Positions 15,898 through 24,522 of a stretch of 64,000 bases of DNA are shown piece by piece (the stretch's first letter is position 1; each line of letters begins with the position of its first letter). Source of the stretch: Rhodovulum sp. 12E13. Its GTDB lineage: Bacteria > Pseudomonadota > Alphaproteobacteria > Rhodobacterales > Rhodobacteraceae. The notes under the pieces are model-generated. The model was not told the DNA's origin, made no database searches, and saw only the letters and a program-made list of their open reading frames with translations. The DNA lies in the NCBI RefSeq assembly GCF_003340565.1, contig NZ_QPLK01000003.1, forward strand, positions 124,001 through 188,000, written 5' to 3'. Position numbers and translations under genes: made by a program.

Positions 15898-17514
15898 TCA
15901 GCCCCAGCCCATCGCCCCGAGGATCGGCCCGGCACCGAGCCGGGCGGTGCCCGGGGTCAGGCCTCGCCCCCCCTGCCCCAGTCGCGTGGCCGCGTAGCCC
16001 TCGGCAACCGCGGGCGGCCCCGACCGAAGCAGCACGGCCGCGGTGAGCAGCGCGCCCGTCCGCTCGGCAAAGGCCCGGGCCTCGGCCTCGTCCGGCAGCG
16101 ACGGCCACCGGTCGCGGCTCGCGCAGAGCGCCGTATCGTAGGCGGCATTCAGGCCGCGCGCAGCGTCGAGCTCGACCGCCAGCGCCTCGGCCGCCTCGGG
16201 CTCGCGCGCGAGCGTGCGCAGCGCGTCGAGGCAGATCACGTTGCCCGACCCTTCCCAGATTCCGTTGAGCGGCGCTTCCCTGTAGAGCATCGGCAACGGC
16301 GTGTCCTCGACGTAGCCCATGCCGCCCAATGCCTCCATCGCCTCGGCCACCACGGTCGGGCAGCGCTTGTTGGAGAGGTATTTGGCCAGCGCCACCGCGA
16401 CGCGGGCGAAGGGTGCCTCGCCCGCGTCGAAGGCCCGCGCGACCCGCAACCCCAGCGCCAGCGCGCCCACGGTGTCGAGCGCGAGGTCGGCGAGGACGGC
16501 GCGCATCAGCGGCTGGTCGATCAGCCGTTTCTGGAACGCCGTTCGCCCCGCACACCATCGCAGCGCCTCGTCGAGCGCAGCGCGCATCAGGCCAGCCGGC
16601 GCCATGGCGGTATCGAGGCGGGTGTGATGCACCATGCGGACGATGGTGCGCACGCCGTCGCCCTCCGCGCCCAGCCGGTGCGCAAGCGCGCCGTGATACT
16701 CGATCTCGGCCGAGGCATTGGCGGTGTTGCCCAGCTTGTCCTTCAGCCGCATCAGGTGGATGGCATTGCGCCCCTCGGCCAGCCAGCGGGGCACGAGGAA
16801 GCAGGTCAACCCGCCCGACGCCTGCGCGAGCGTCAGGAACCCGTCGGACATCGGCGCCGAACAGAACCACTTGTGCCCGGTCAGCCGGTAGGCGTGGCCT
16901 TCGCGCTCGGCACGGGTGGAATTGGCGCGCACGTCGGAGCCGCCCTGCTTCTCGGTCATTGCCATGCCGAGCGTCGCGGCGCGCTTTGTCGCGACGGGAG
17001 CGATGGCCGGGTCGTAGGCCGCGGCAGTGAGACGGGGTCGCCAGAGAGCGTCGAGCTCGGGGGCGGCGACGAGCGCCGGCAGTGCGGCGTAGGTCATCGT
17101 CATGGGGCAGCAGACGCCCGGCTCGACCTGGCTGAACAGGTAGACCATCGCGGCATGGGTGGCATGGCGCCCGCCCGTCCAGGGGCCGGCGGCATAGCCC
17201 GCCTCGAGGCCGAGGCGCATCAGGTCGTGGTAAGCGGGGTGAAAGCGCACCTCGTCGAGCCGCCGCCCCGCCCGGTCGAACGTCACCAGTTCGGGCTTCT
17301 GGCGCTGCGCGGCGCGGGCGGCCTCGCGCGTCGCCTCGCGCCCCAGTTCGTCGGCAAGCGGGCGAAGCGCGGCCATGTCCGCGCCGAAGGCGGGCGCGAG
17401 TGCAGCGAGGGCCCGGTCGGACGCCAGGACATCGCGATCGCCGCCCATCTCCGGCTGGTTCGTCACCTCGTGGGTGGCGAACTCTGCGGCAGGGGGCGGA
17501 GAGATGCCGTGCAT
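15898..17514 (-). CDS. aidB: Acyl-CoA dehydrogenase family protein, AidB-like
   Basis: A 538-aa flavoprotein of the AidB branch of acyl-CoA dehydrogenases. The AidB hallmark ATHEVTNQPEMGGDRDVLAS opens the protein (residues 13-32). Others are GVCCPMTMTYAALPAL near 130, GMAMTEKQGGSDVRANSTRA near 183 (FAD contact), GHKWFCSAPMSDGFLTLAQA, and the C-terminal MYREAPLNGIWEGSGNVICL. E. coli AidB is induced in the adaptive response to alkylation and binds FAD and DNA; its reaction is not settled. The 2-aa-rich start MHGISPPPA fits the short N-terminus. ftsB starts 149 bases away on the opposite strand. Confidence 0.92.
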   Translation of the reverse strand: MHGISPPPAAEFATHEVTNQPEMGGDRDVLASDRALAALAPAFGADMAALRPLADELGREATREAARAAQRQKPELVTFDRAGRRLDEVRFHPAYHDLMRLGLEAGYAAGPWTGGRHATHAAMVYLFSQVEPGVCCPMTMTYAALPALVAAPELDALWRPRLTAAAYDPAIAPVATKRAATLGMAMTEKQGGSDVRANSTRAEREGHAYRLTGHKWFCSAPMSDGFLTLAQASGGLTCFLVPRWLAEGRNAIHLMRLKDKLGNTANASAEIEYHGALAHRLGAEGDGVRTIVRMVHHTRLDTAMAPAGLMRAALDEALRWCAGRTAFQKRLIDQPLMRAVLADLALDTVGALALGLRVARAFDAGEAPFARVAVALAKYLSNKRCPTVVAEAMEALGGMGYVEDTPLPMLYREAPLNGIWEGSGNVICLDALRTLAREPEAAEALAVELDAARGLNAAYDTALCASRDRWPSLPDEAEARAFAERTGALLTAAVLLRSGPPAVAEGYAATRLGQGGRGLTPGTARLGAGPILGAMGWG

Positions 17515-17663
17515 TGGTGCAGTCTAGCGAGCCGTGGCCAATCTGCCAAAGCGGACGTGGCGTTGCTGCGGCGCATCTCTCGGGGGATTTCAATGGACGG
17601 ATCGGTGTGTAATCACTGCTGCCACGGTCCGCCAGAGGCCGCCGAGGCAGGAAAGACGGGTGC

Positions 17664-17966
17664 ATGAAACAGCCCAGCCAGACCCGTGGATTGACCGATG
17701 CGATCGTCTTCGTGATCTGCCTGTCGCTCGCCGGGTATTTCACCTTCGCCGCAGTGCAGGGCGATTACGGCCTGTTCCGCCGAATCGCCATCGAGGCCGA
17801 GATCAAGTCGCTCGAGGCGGAGCGCGCCGCGCTCGAGGTCGAGGTGGCGCGGATGGAGAACCTCACGCGCCGCTTGTCGGACGACTTCCTCGATCTCGAC
17901 CTGCTCGACGAGCGCGCGCGCGACGTGCTGGGCCTGCTGCGCCCCGAGGAAATCGTCATTCGCTAG
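17664..17966 (+). CDS. ftsB: FtsB/DivIC-type septum formation initiator protein
   Basis: A 100-aa protein with one membrane helix (about residues 12-31), then a short periplasmic coiled coil (about 40-70, EIKSLEAERAALEVEVARME), and a C-terminal ending DLDLLDERARDVLGLLRPEE. This is the pattern of the FtsB/DivIC family, which joins FtsL and FtsQ at the division septum. In rhodobacterial genomes this gene commonly precedes pdhA, as here. The 259-base gap to pdhA suggests separate control. ATG at 17664 is preceded by GGAAAGACGGGTGC. Confidence 0.87.
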   Translation: MKQPSQTRGLTDAIVFVICLSLAGYFTFAAVQGDYGLFRRIAIEAEIKSLEAERAALEVEVARMENLTRRLSDDFLDLDLLDERARDVLGLLRPEEIVIR

Positions 17967-18185
17967 GCCGGGCTGTCGAGCGGCCCCGCCAACGCCTTTC
18001 GACAGTGTCGCGCTTCCACGCGCGGTGGATGGCAGGCGAACCGGGCGCCCGCGATGCGCGGCCCTGCCGAGGCGCTCCCGGCGTCGCGGGGCGCCCCCCT
18101 CCCCCGCGCCAATGCGCCGCCCGTGGGCCGGGGCGGTTGCGGCATTTTTCGGGGTGAAGACCGGGCGCGCCTCTGCTAGGGAGTC

Positions 18186-18199
18186 GTTCAAGGTTGAAC
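18186..18199. promoter_or_regulatory. Dyad GTTCAA-GG-TTGAAC upstream of pdhA, candidate operator
   Basis: Two perfect 6-base arms separated by 2 bases, 27 bases before the pdhA start codon and outside its ribosome binding site (AGGGAGG). Position and symmetry fit a repressor site or a leader hairpin of the pdh operon. The regulator is unknown. Confidence 0.4.
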
Positions 18200-18225
18200 C
18201 ATTTCTGGCGAGGGAGGGCCGGGGC

Positions 18226-19257
18226 ATGGCAGCACGGCGCACCACCACCAAGAAGGCGGACGCGAAGCCGAGCGCCTCGAAGGAGGAGTTGCTTCACTAC
18301 TACCGCGAGATGCTGATGATCCGCCGCTTCGAGGAAAAGGCGGGCCAGCTCTACGGGATGGGGCTGATCGGCGGCTTCTGCCACCTCTACATCGGGCAGG
18401 AGGCGGTCGTCGTCGGGCTCGAGGCCGCCGCCGAGGAGGGCGACAAGCGTATTACCACCTACCGCGACCACGGCCACATGCTGGCCTGCGGGATGGACCC
18501 CAAGGGCGTCATGGCCGAGCTCACCGGCCGCGAGGGCGGCTATTCCAAGGGCAAGGGCGGCTCGATGCACATGTTCTCGAAGGAGAAGGACTTCTACGGC
18601 GGGCATGGTATCGTCGGTGCCAACGTGCCGATCGGGGCCGGCCTCGCGTTTTCGCAGAAGTATCTCGGCACCGACCGCGTCACCTTCACCTATTTCGGCG
18701 ATGGCGCGGCCAACCAGGGCCAGGTGGCCGAGACCTACAACATGGCGCAGCTCTGGTCGCTGCCCTGCATCTTCGTGATCGAGAACAACCAGTACGCGAT
18801 GGGCACGAGCGTGAAGCGCGCCACCACCTCGCCCGACTTCTGGGAACGGGGAGCGGCCTACGGCATCCCCGGCGAGGCCGTCGACGGGATGGACGTGCTG
18901 GCGGTGAAGGCCGCCGGCGAGAAGGCCGTCAGGCACGCCCGCGCCGGGAAGGGGCCCTACATCCTCGAGATCATGACCTACCGCTACCGCGGCCACTCCA
19001 TGTCGGACCCGGCCAAGTATCGCACCCGAGACGAAGTGCAGAAGATCCGCGAGGAGCGTGACGCGATCGAACACGTCCGCAAGCTGCTGATCGACGCCGG
19101 CCACGCCACCGAGGACGAGCTGAAAGCCGTCGACAAGGAGGTGAAGGAGATCATCAACGAGGCGGCCGAGTTCGCAAAGGAGAGCCCCGAGCCCGACCCG
19201 TCGGAACTGTGGACCGACATCTACGCCACCGAGACGCCGCAGGGGGTTGCGATCTGA
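18226..19257 (+). CDS. pdhA: Pyruvate dehydrogenase E1 component subunit alpha
   Basis: A 343-aa E1 alpha subunit, which with PdhB decarboxylates pyruvate using thiamine diphosphate. The thiamine motif starts GDGAANQGQVAETYNMAQLW and closes at VIENNQYAMGT. Other marks are GGFCHLYIGQEAVVVGLEAA near residue 41, KGGSMHMFSKEKDFYGGHGI near 110, and the phosphorylation-loop counterpart YRYRGHSMSDPAKYRTRDEV near 250. The lysine/alanine-rich first 20 residues are variable. First gene of the operon; pdhB starts 48 bases after the stop. Confidence 0.97.
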   Translation: MAARRTTTKKADAKPSASKEELLHYYREMLMIRRFEEKAGQLYGMGLIGGFCHLYIGQEAVVVGLEAAAEEGDKRITTYRDHGHMLACGMDPKGVMAELTGREGGYSKGKGGSMHMFSKEKDFYGGHGIVGANVPIGAGLAFSQKYLGTDRVTFTYFGDGAANQGQVAETYNMAQLWSLPCIFVIENNQYAMGTSVKRATTSPDFWERGAAYGIPGEAVDGMDVLAVKAAGEKAVRHARAGKGPYILEIMTYRYRGHSMSDPAKYRTRDEVQKIREERDAIEHVRKLLIDAGHATEDELKAVDKEVKEIINEAAEFAKESPEPDPSELWTDIYATETPQGVAI

Positions 19258-19305
19258 TGACCGGGGGATGCGTGGATAAGCGGCTGGAACTGAGGGACAC
19301 GACCG

Positions 19306-20691
19306 ATGGCAACTGAAGTGCTCATGCCCGCGCTGTCGCCGACCATGGAGGAAGGCACGCTGGCCAGGTGGCTGGTCAAGGAGGGCGACACTGTCAGCTC
19401 GGGCGACATCCTCGCCGAGATCGAGACCGACAAGGCGACGATGGAGTTCGAGGCGGTCGACGAGGGCGTCGTCGGCAAGATCCTGATCCCCGAGGGCACC
19501 GAGGCAGTGAAGGTCAACACGCCGATCGCGCTGCTGGTGGACGAGGGCGAGAGCGCCGAGGATGTCGAGATCGAGCGTGGCACCGCGCCGGTGCCGAAGG
19601 ACAAGGCACAGAACTCTGAGGATCAGGCGGCGGCGGGGATGCAGCACCCTGCCCCGGTCCAGCCGAAACCCGCAGAGGCCACCGAGCCGGAGGTGCCCGA
19701 AGGCACCGAGTTCCGCACCCAGACGGTGCGCGAGGCCCTGCGCGACGCCATCGCCGAAGAGATGCGGCGCGACGAGACCGTCTTCATCATGGGCGAGGAG
19801 GTGGCCGAGTATCAGGGTGCCTACAAGATCACGCAGGGCATCCTCGACGAGTTCGGCGCGCGCCGGGTGATCGACACGCCGATCACCGAGCACGGCTTTG
19901 CCGGCCTCGGCGTCGGCGCGGCCTTCGGCGGGCTCAGGCCCATCGTCGAGTTCATGACGTTCAACTTCGCCATGCAGGCGATCGACCAGATCGTGAACTC
20001 GGCCGCCAAGACGCTCTACATGTCGGGCGGGCAGATGGGCTGCCCGATGGTCTTCCGCGGGCCCAACGGCGCGGCGGCCCGCGTCGCCGCCCAGCACAGC
20101 CAGGATTACGCGGCCTGGTATGCCTCGATCCCCGGGCTGAAGGTGGCGATGCCCTACACCGCGGCCGACTACAAGGGCCTGTTCAAGTCGGCGGTGCGCG
20201 ACCCCAACCCGGTGATATTCCTCGAGAACGAGATCCTTTACGGCCGCTCCTTCGAGGTGCCGGTGCTGGAGGATTTCACCGTGCCTTTCGGCAAGGCGCG
20301 CATTCACCGCGAGGGGTCCGACCTGACGATCGTGAGCTGGGGCATCGGGATGAGCCATGCCACGCAGGCGGCCGAGGAGCTGGCCAAGGACGGGATCGAG
20401 GCCGAGATCGTCGACCTGCGCACCCTGCGCCCCATCGACTACGACACCGTGATCGCGAGCGTGCAGAAAACCAACCGCTGCATCACCGTCGAGGAAGGGT
20501 TTCCGGTCGCCTCGATGTCGAACCACATGGCGTCCTACATCATGACGCACGCCTTCGACTGGCTCGACGCGCCGGTGCTGACCTGCACGGGCAAGGATGT
20601 GCCGATGCCCTACGCCGCCAACCTCGAGAAGCTGGCGCTGGTGACGGTGGAGGAGATCGTCGAGGCGGCCAAGTCGGTCTGTTACCGATAG
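19306..20691 (+). CDS. pdhB: Pyruvate dehydrogenase E1 component subunit beta with lipoyl domain
   Basis: A 461-aa E1 beta subunit carrying an extra lipoyl domain, as in other Rhodobacteraceae. Residues 1-80 are the lipoyl domain; the modified lysine is in [17 protein letters not shown]. An acidic Pro/Ala linker (about 85-135) follows. The E1 beta part begins [20 protein letters not shown] and includes [20 protein letters not shown] and [20 protein letters not shown]. The lipoyl domain is very similar to that of PdhC, which begins with nearly the same 70 residues. A sulfotransferase gene begins 8 bases after the stop. Confidence 0.97.
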   Translation: MATEVLMPALSPTMEEGTLARWLVKEGDTVSSGDILAEIETDKATMEFEAVDEGVVGKILIPEGTEAVKVNTPIALLVDEGESAEDVEIERGTAPVPKDKAQNSEDQAAAGMQHPAPVQPKPAEATEPEVPEGTEFRTQTVREALRDAIAEEMRRDETVFIMGEEVAEYQGAYKITQGILDEFGARRVIDTPITEHGFAGLGVGAAFGGLRPIVEFMTFNFAMQAIDQIVNSAAKTLYMSGGQMGCPMVFRGPNGAAARVAAQHSQDYAAWYASIPGLKVAMPYTAADYKGLFKSAVRDPNPVIFLENEILYGRSFEVPVLEDFTVPFGKARIHREGSDLTIVSWGIGMSHATQAAEELAKDGIEAEIVDLRTLRPIDYDTVIASVQKTNRCITVEEGFPVASMSNHMASYIMTHAFDWLDAPVLTCTGKDVPMPYAANLEKLALVTVEEIVEAAKSVCYR

Positions 20692-20699
20692 TCTCGGCC

Positions 20700-21527
20700 A
20701 TGCTGATCTGCGATCCGCACCGCTTTGCCTTTGTCCACATCCCAAAATGTGCGGGAACCACCGTCCGCGCCCGGATCCGTCGCTTCGACAGTTGCGACGG
20801 CTTCTTCGAGCGTCCAAAGGAGCACCCGGGGCTCGGACGCGTCGATTTCGCGCACATCCCGCTGCGGATGCTGGCCAGGGCCTTTCCTGAGGTGCTGCAG
20901 AAACTGCGCGACTACAACAGCTTCGCCGTCATCCGCGATCCTCTGGACCGCTTCGGCTCGTCGCTCCGCCAGACTCTCCACTTCTACGAGCATGTCTACC
21001 CCACTGAGATGTCGCGAACCGAACTGCATGACGCCGTGCGGCGCATGATCGATCGGCTGGAAGGCGCGCCCGACTGGGCCCGTCACGATCTGGCCTTCTT
21101 CCAGCGGCAGGTGGATTTCGTTGATCTCGACGGCGAGCGGATCGTCGATCGGCTCTTCCCAATGACCCGCGTGGGCCAGATGCTCGAGGACATCGGACAC
21201 CTCGCCGGGGTGCCGCTCGAGGGAGAGGAGAAGCGCAACCGCGATCTCTCCTTCCGGTCGCGGGCGCTCGTCCGCCCTGCCTATGCGATCAACGCCTTCT
21301 TGTGGCGCCATGCGCCGGCGGGGCTGCACGCCTCACTGAAGCGCTTCGCCCTGCCGCTCATCACCCACCGCGACAGCGCCACGAAGCGCCTCGGCATCAC
21401 CGACCTCGCCGAGGTGCACGACTTCGTCAACCGCTACTACTCCGAGGACGCTGCGCTCCACGCGTCGCTCGTCGCCTGGTCGGCCCAGCCGACCGCAAGC
21501 CCAAGGGAACAGCCACGTGCCGACTGA
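20700..21527 (+). CDS. Sulfotransferase family 2-type protein
   Basis: A 275-aa protein with both PAPS-binding motifs of carbohydrate sulfotransferases: the 5' phosphosulfate loop [16 protein letters not shown] (residues 11-26) and the 3' phosphate site [15 protein letters not shown] (residues about 75-89). It should transfer sulfate from PAPS to an unidentified acceptor, possibly a surface polysaccharide. It lies inside the pdh operon, 8 bases after pdhB, and overlaps the pdhC start by 11 bases. Codons with A or T at third position (CCA, AAA, TGT, GGA) are more frequent near its start than in its neighbours, hinting at later insertion. No signal peptide is seen, so it is probably cytoplasmic. 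Confidence 0.86.
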   Translation: MLICDPHRFAFVHIPKCAGTTVRARIRRFDSCDGFFERPKEHPGLGRVDFAHIPLRMLARAFPEVLQKLRDYNSFAVIRDPLDRFGSSLRQTLHFYEHVYPTEMSRTELHDAVRRMIDRLEGAPDWARHDLAFFQRQVDFVDLDGERIVDRLFPMTRVGQMLEDIGHLAGVPLEGEEKRNRDLSFRSRALVRPAYAINAFLWRHAPAGLHASLKRFALPLITHRDSATKRLGITDLAEVHDFVNRYYSEDAALHASLVAWSAQPTASPREQPRAD

Positions 21528-22890
21528 AATCCTCATGCCCGCGCTCTCTCCCACCATGGAAGAGGGGACCCTCGCCAAGTGGCTGGTCAAGGAGGGCGAC
21601 ACCGTCTCGTCCGGCGATCTGCTGGCCGAGATCGAGACCGACAAGGCGACGATGGAGTTCGAGGCCGTCGACGAGGGTACGATCGGCAAGCTGCTCGTGG
21701 CCGAGGGCACCGAGGGGGTGAAGGTCAACAGCCCCATCGCGGTGCTGCTTGGCGAGGGCGAGAGCGCCGACGAGATCGCCGCGAGTTCCGACGCCCCGAA
21801 GGAGGCCCCCGCCTCGTCGCAGACGGCACCGGCCGAGCCCTCGGGCCAGACGGAACCCGTGCAGGGCTATGGCCGCGGCTCTGGCCCAGCGCCCGCGCCG
21901 ACCGCAGAGGTCGCGCCCGCGCCCGCTGCGGCCCGCGCATCAGATGGCAGTCGCATCTTCGCCTCGCCTCTCGCCCGTCGCATCGCCGCCGAGCGGGGCC
22001 TCGATCTTACGGAGATCAAGGGGTCCGGCCCGAAGGGCCGGATCGTGAAGGCGGATGTCGAGGGTGCCCAGGCCCCGCGGGCGACGTCGGCGGCCGCACC
22101 GGTCGCCAGTCGTGACGCAGGCGTGGCGCCCATCGCCGCACCAGCGCCAGCAGCTGCCGGCCCGACCGCCGAAGCCGTGGCGCAGATGTACCAGGGCCGC
22201 CCCTACGAAGAGGTCAAGCTCGACGGCATGCGCAAGACGATCGCCGCACGCCTGGCCGAGGCCAAGCAGACGATCCCGCATTTCTACCTGCGCCGCGAGA
22301 TCCGTCTGGATTCGCTGCTCGGCTTCCGGTCGGAGCTGAACGGCAAGCTCGAGTCGCGGGGCGTGAAGCTGTCGGTGAACGACTTCATCATCAAGGCCTG
22401 CGCAATGGCGCTACAGCAGGTGCCCGCGGCCAACGCCGTCTGGGCCGGCGACCGGCTGCTGCGCCTGCAGCCCTCCGACGTGGCGGTCGCCGTGGCGATC
22501 GAGGGCGGCCTCTTCACGCCGGTCCTGAAGGATGCCGACACCAAGTCGCTCTCCGCGCTCTCCTCCGAGATGAAGGATCTCGCGGCGCGCGCCCGCGAGC
22601 GCAAGCTCGCTCCGCACGAATACCAGGGCGGCACCTTCGCGGTGTCGAACCTCGGCATGTTCGGCATCGACAACTTCGACGCGGTCATCAACCCGCCGCA
22701 CGGCGCGATCCTCGCGGTGGGCGCCGGGGTGAAGAAACCGGTTGTCGGAGAGGACGGGGAGTTGACGATCGCGACCGTGATGTCGGTCACGCTGTCGGTG
22801 GATCACCGTGTGATCGACGGGGCCCTGGGGGCCGAGCTTCTGCAGGCCATCGTCGACAATCTGGAGAACCCGATCGCCATGCTGGCCTGA
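21517..22890 (+). CDS. pdhC: Dihydrolipoamide acetyltransferase (pyruvate dehydrogenase E2)
   Basis: A 457-aa E2 subunit. Residues 1-80 form the lipoyl domain (lysine in [17 protein letters not shown]). An Ala/Pro linker leads to the peripheral subunit-binding domain [20 protein letters not shown] (about 150-185). After a second linker comes the catalytic domain, with [20 protein letters not shown] near 245 and the active site [17 protein letters not shown] near 430 (HxxxD). It moves the acetyl group to CoA and forms the complex core. Translation starts at GTG 21517, inside the end of the sulfotransferase gene, so it is coupled to it. No E3 gene follows in the window. Confidence 0.97.
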   Translation: MPTEILMPALSPTMEEGTLAKWLVKEGDTVSSGDLLAEIETDKATMEFEAVDEGTIGKLLVAEGTEGVKVNSPIAVLLGEGESADEIAASSDAPKEAPASSQTAPAEPSGQTEPVQGYGRGSGPAPAPTAEVAPAPAAARASDGSRIFASPLARRIAAERGLDLTEIKGSGPKGRIVKADVEGAQAPRATSAAAPVASRDAGVAPIAAPAPAAAGPTAEAVAQMYQGRPYEEVKLDGMRKTIAARLAEAKQTIPHFYLRREIRLDSLLGFRSELNGKLESRGVKLSVNDFIIKACAMALQQVPAANAVWAGDRLLRLQPSDVAVAVAIEGGLFTPVLKDADTKSLSALSSEMKDLAARARERKLAPHEYQGGTFAVSNLGMFGIDNFDAVINPPHGAILAVGAGVKKPVVGEDGELTIATVMSVTLSVDHRVIDGALGAELLQAIVDNLENPIAMLA

Positions 22891-22910
22891 AACGTGTCGC
22901 TGGCGCGGGA

Positions 22911-22979
22911 GAACGGCCTTGCAAGGCCGTTCCGACGCGCTTTCGAAAGCGCGTGGACAAGGCGCTTGCAAGCGCCTTG
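22911..22979. repeat. Three tandem perfect palindromes downstream of pdhC
   Basis: Three separate perfect palindromes follow one another within 69 bases: 22911-22932 (22 bases, half GAACGGCCTTG), 22935-22954 (20 bases, half ACGCGCTTTC) and 22958-22979 (22 bases, half CAAGGCGCTTG). They share the small centres TTGCAA or TTTCGAAA. They start 21 bases after the pdhC stop and end 11 bases before the cysE stop, in a convergent gap. As RNA each would form a hairpin, so they could end transcription from both sides. The tandem, perfect symmetry suggests a REP-like repeat family. Confidence 0.75.
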
Positions 22980-22989
22980 CAGTCGGAGC

Positions 22990-23811
22990 CTAGTCGCTGC
23001 CCGCGGGAAACAGGTGATCCATCGAAAGCGACGGCGTGGGACAGCCGCTCTCCCCCACCACGCGTGCGGGGATGCCGGCGACCGTCTTGCGCGGCTCCAC
23101 GTCCTGCAGCACGACGGAGCCTGCCGCGATGCGCGAACACTGCCCGACCTGGATGTTGCCGAGCACCTTGGCCCCCGCCCCGATCAGTACGCCATCGCCG
23201 ATCTTGGGGTGCCGGTCGCCGTCTTCCTTGCCGGTGCCGCCGAGCGTCACCGAATGCAGCATCGAGACATTGTCGCCAACGCGAGCGGTCTCGCCGATCA
23301 CGATGGAATGGGCGTGGTCGATCATGATGCCACGCCCCATGACCGCGGCGGGATGGATGTCGACGCCGAACACCTCCGAAACGCGGGCCTGGAGAAATTG
23401 CGCCATGTCGCGCCGCCCCTCCGCCCAGAGCCAGTGGGCGACGCGGTGCGCCTGCAGCGCCTGGAACCCCTTGAAGTAGAGCAATGGCTCGAGGAAGCGC
23501 TCGCAGGCTGGGTCTCGCTCCTGCGTCGCCACGAGGTCGGCGCGGGCGGCCTGGCCGATCGCGGGATCTGCCGTGATCGCCTCGTCGGCGATCTCGCGCA
23601 GGATCTGCTCCGACATCTCGCCCGAGACGAGCTTGACGGAGATCCGGTACGAGAGCGCTCGCTCGAGCGTATCGTGGTGCAGAACGGAGAGCTGCATCAT
23701 GCCACCGAGGAGGGGTTCATCCTCGATGGCGGCCTGCGCCTCGTCCCGGATGCGACTCCACGCCGGATCGATTGCAGTCAGTTCCGCCCGGCGTTCTCTC
23801 GGCGTCGGCAT
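22990..23811 (-). CDS. cysE: Serine O-acetyltransferase
   Basis: A 273-aa enzyme making O-acetylserine from serine and acetyl-CoA for cysteine synthesis. The N-terminal helical domain covers about residues 1-150. The left-handed beta-helix of hexapeptide repeats includes GVDIHPAAVMGRGIMIDHAH, IVIGETARVGDNVSMLHSVT, LGGTGKEDGDRHPKIGDGVL, IGAGAKVLGNIQVG and GSVVLQDVEPRKTVAGIPA. The catalytic histidines in DHAH and LHSV are present. ATG at 23811 has GAGGAG 7 bases upstream. cysE is a known neighbour of the GTA cluster in Rhodobacteraceae. Confidence 0.96.
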   Translation of the reverse strand: MPTPRERRAELTAIDPAWSRIRDEAQAAIEDEPLLGGMMQLSVLHHDTLERALSYRISVKLVSGEMSEQILREIADEAITADPAIGQAARADLVATQERDPACERFLEPLLYFKGFQALQAHRVAHWLWAEGRRDMAQFLQARVSEVFGVDIHPAAVMGRGIMIDHAHSIVIGETARVGDNVSMLHSVTLGGTGKEDGDRHPKIGDGVLIGAGAKVLGNIQVGQCSRIAAGSVVLQDVEPRKTVAGIPARVVGESGCPTPSLSMDHLFPAGSD

Positions 23812-23836
23812 CGCGCATCTCCTCTCCCGCCTTGAC

Positions 23837-23853
23837 ACCTATCGAAGTTAGGT
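23837..23853. promoter_or_regulatory. Dyad ACCTA-N7-TAGGT between cysE and the DksA/TraR-like gene
   Basis: A 5-base inverted repeat lies in the 78-base divergent gap. TTGACA (23832-23837) could be a -35 box for the rightward gene, and TTGCCG..TAACTT, 16 bases apart on the minus strand, could serve cysE. The dyad overlaps both, as an operator would. These are weak matches. Confidence 0.28.
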
Positions 23854-23889
23854 CTGCGTTGTCAGCCGGCAAAGGGGAAGCGAGGCAAC

Positions 23890-24228
23890 ATGACGCCTGA
23901 ACGGCAGGCCGCGTTCCGGATGCAACTCGAGCAAATGCTCGCCGAGCTGGAAAGAGCGGAGGAGATGGGGAAGGACGGGCAGAAGCCGGTCGAGCTCGAT
24001 CAGCAGTCGGTCGGCCGGCTCGCCCGGATGGACGCGCTGCAGAACCAGGCGATGGCGCAGGCTGGCGGGCGCCGGCGCGCCGCAGCGGCTCGCCGGATCG
24101 CCGCCGCCCTAGCGCGCGTCGACGACGGGTCGTTCGGCGAGTGCAGCGACTGCGGCGAGGACATTCCCGAAAAGCGACTCGAGATAGACCCTACCACGCC
24201 CCTCTGCGTGTCATGCGCATCCGGCTAG
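23890..24228 (+). CDS. DksA/TraR family C4-type zinc finger protein
   Basis: A 112-aa protein: an N-terminal helical half (residues 1-75) and a C-terminal zinc finger with four cysteines, CSDCGEDIPEKRLEIDPTTP then CVSC. DksA/TraR proteins enter the RNA polymerase secondary channel and alter initiation. This one is shorter than DksA and resembles the 'TraR/DksA C4-type' proteins. Its stop TAG shares the palindrome CTAG (24225-24228) with the stop of the converging gene. A second, zinc-less DksA is encoded at 53868-54290. Ribosome binding site: AAAGGGGAAG. Confidence 0.9.
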   Translation: MTPERQAAFRMQLEQMLAELERAEEMGKDGQKPVELDQQSVGRLARMDALQNQAMAQAGGRRRAAAARRIAAALARVDDGSFGECSDCGEDIPEKRLEIDPTTPLCVSCASG

Positions 24229-24521
24229 CGCCCCGCGCACCGCACCCGGTGACGGATCAGCGCCTCGAGCGTCAACACCCAGCACCGGCAATACTCGTCG
24301 TCGCCGAAGCCCGGATCGGCCGCCTTCGGCATCCCGCTCGCAGCGGCCATGAGACTGCCGGTTCCCCAACGCGGATGCGCGCGGCCCACGGTCTGCCGGT
24401 GCGCGTCCGCCGCCTCGGCCGCCGCGATCAGGCGGGCGAGGCGAAGCGGACGGGCCGAGGGCGGCAGAGCGAGCAGGACGCGGGCGACCGCCGCGATGTC
24501 GCCCGGAAGCGGACGGCGCAT
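24225..24521 (-). CDS. Small protein at the end of the GTA cluster
   Basis: A 98-aa protein starting MRRPLPGDIAAVARVLLALP, followed by a helical, arginine/alanine-rich segment and ending DDEYCRCWVLTLEALIRHRV. I recall similar short proteins, with the opening PLxxxDxxAAARxLLAxP, beside rhodobacterial GTA clusters, where they are uncharacterised. It starts one base after the stop of the DUF2793 gene, so it belongs to the same transcript. The in-frame extension upstream overlaps that gene and is not supported. Role unknown; a late particle or regulatory function is possible. Confidence 0.7.
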   Translation of the reverse strand: MRRPLPGDIAAVARVLLALPPSARPLRLARLIAAAEAADAHRQTVGRAHPRWGTGSLMAAASGMPKAADPGFGDDEYCRCWVLTLEALIRHRVRCAGR

Positions 24522-24522
24522 C

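Noticed and set aside
17956-20817. A 953-codon open frame on the minus strand
   Set aside because: Exactly antisense to pdhA and pdhB. Composition effect with no domain.
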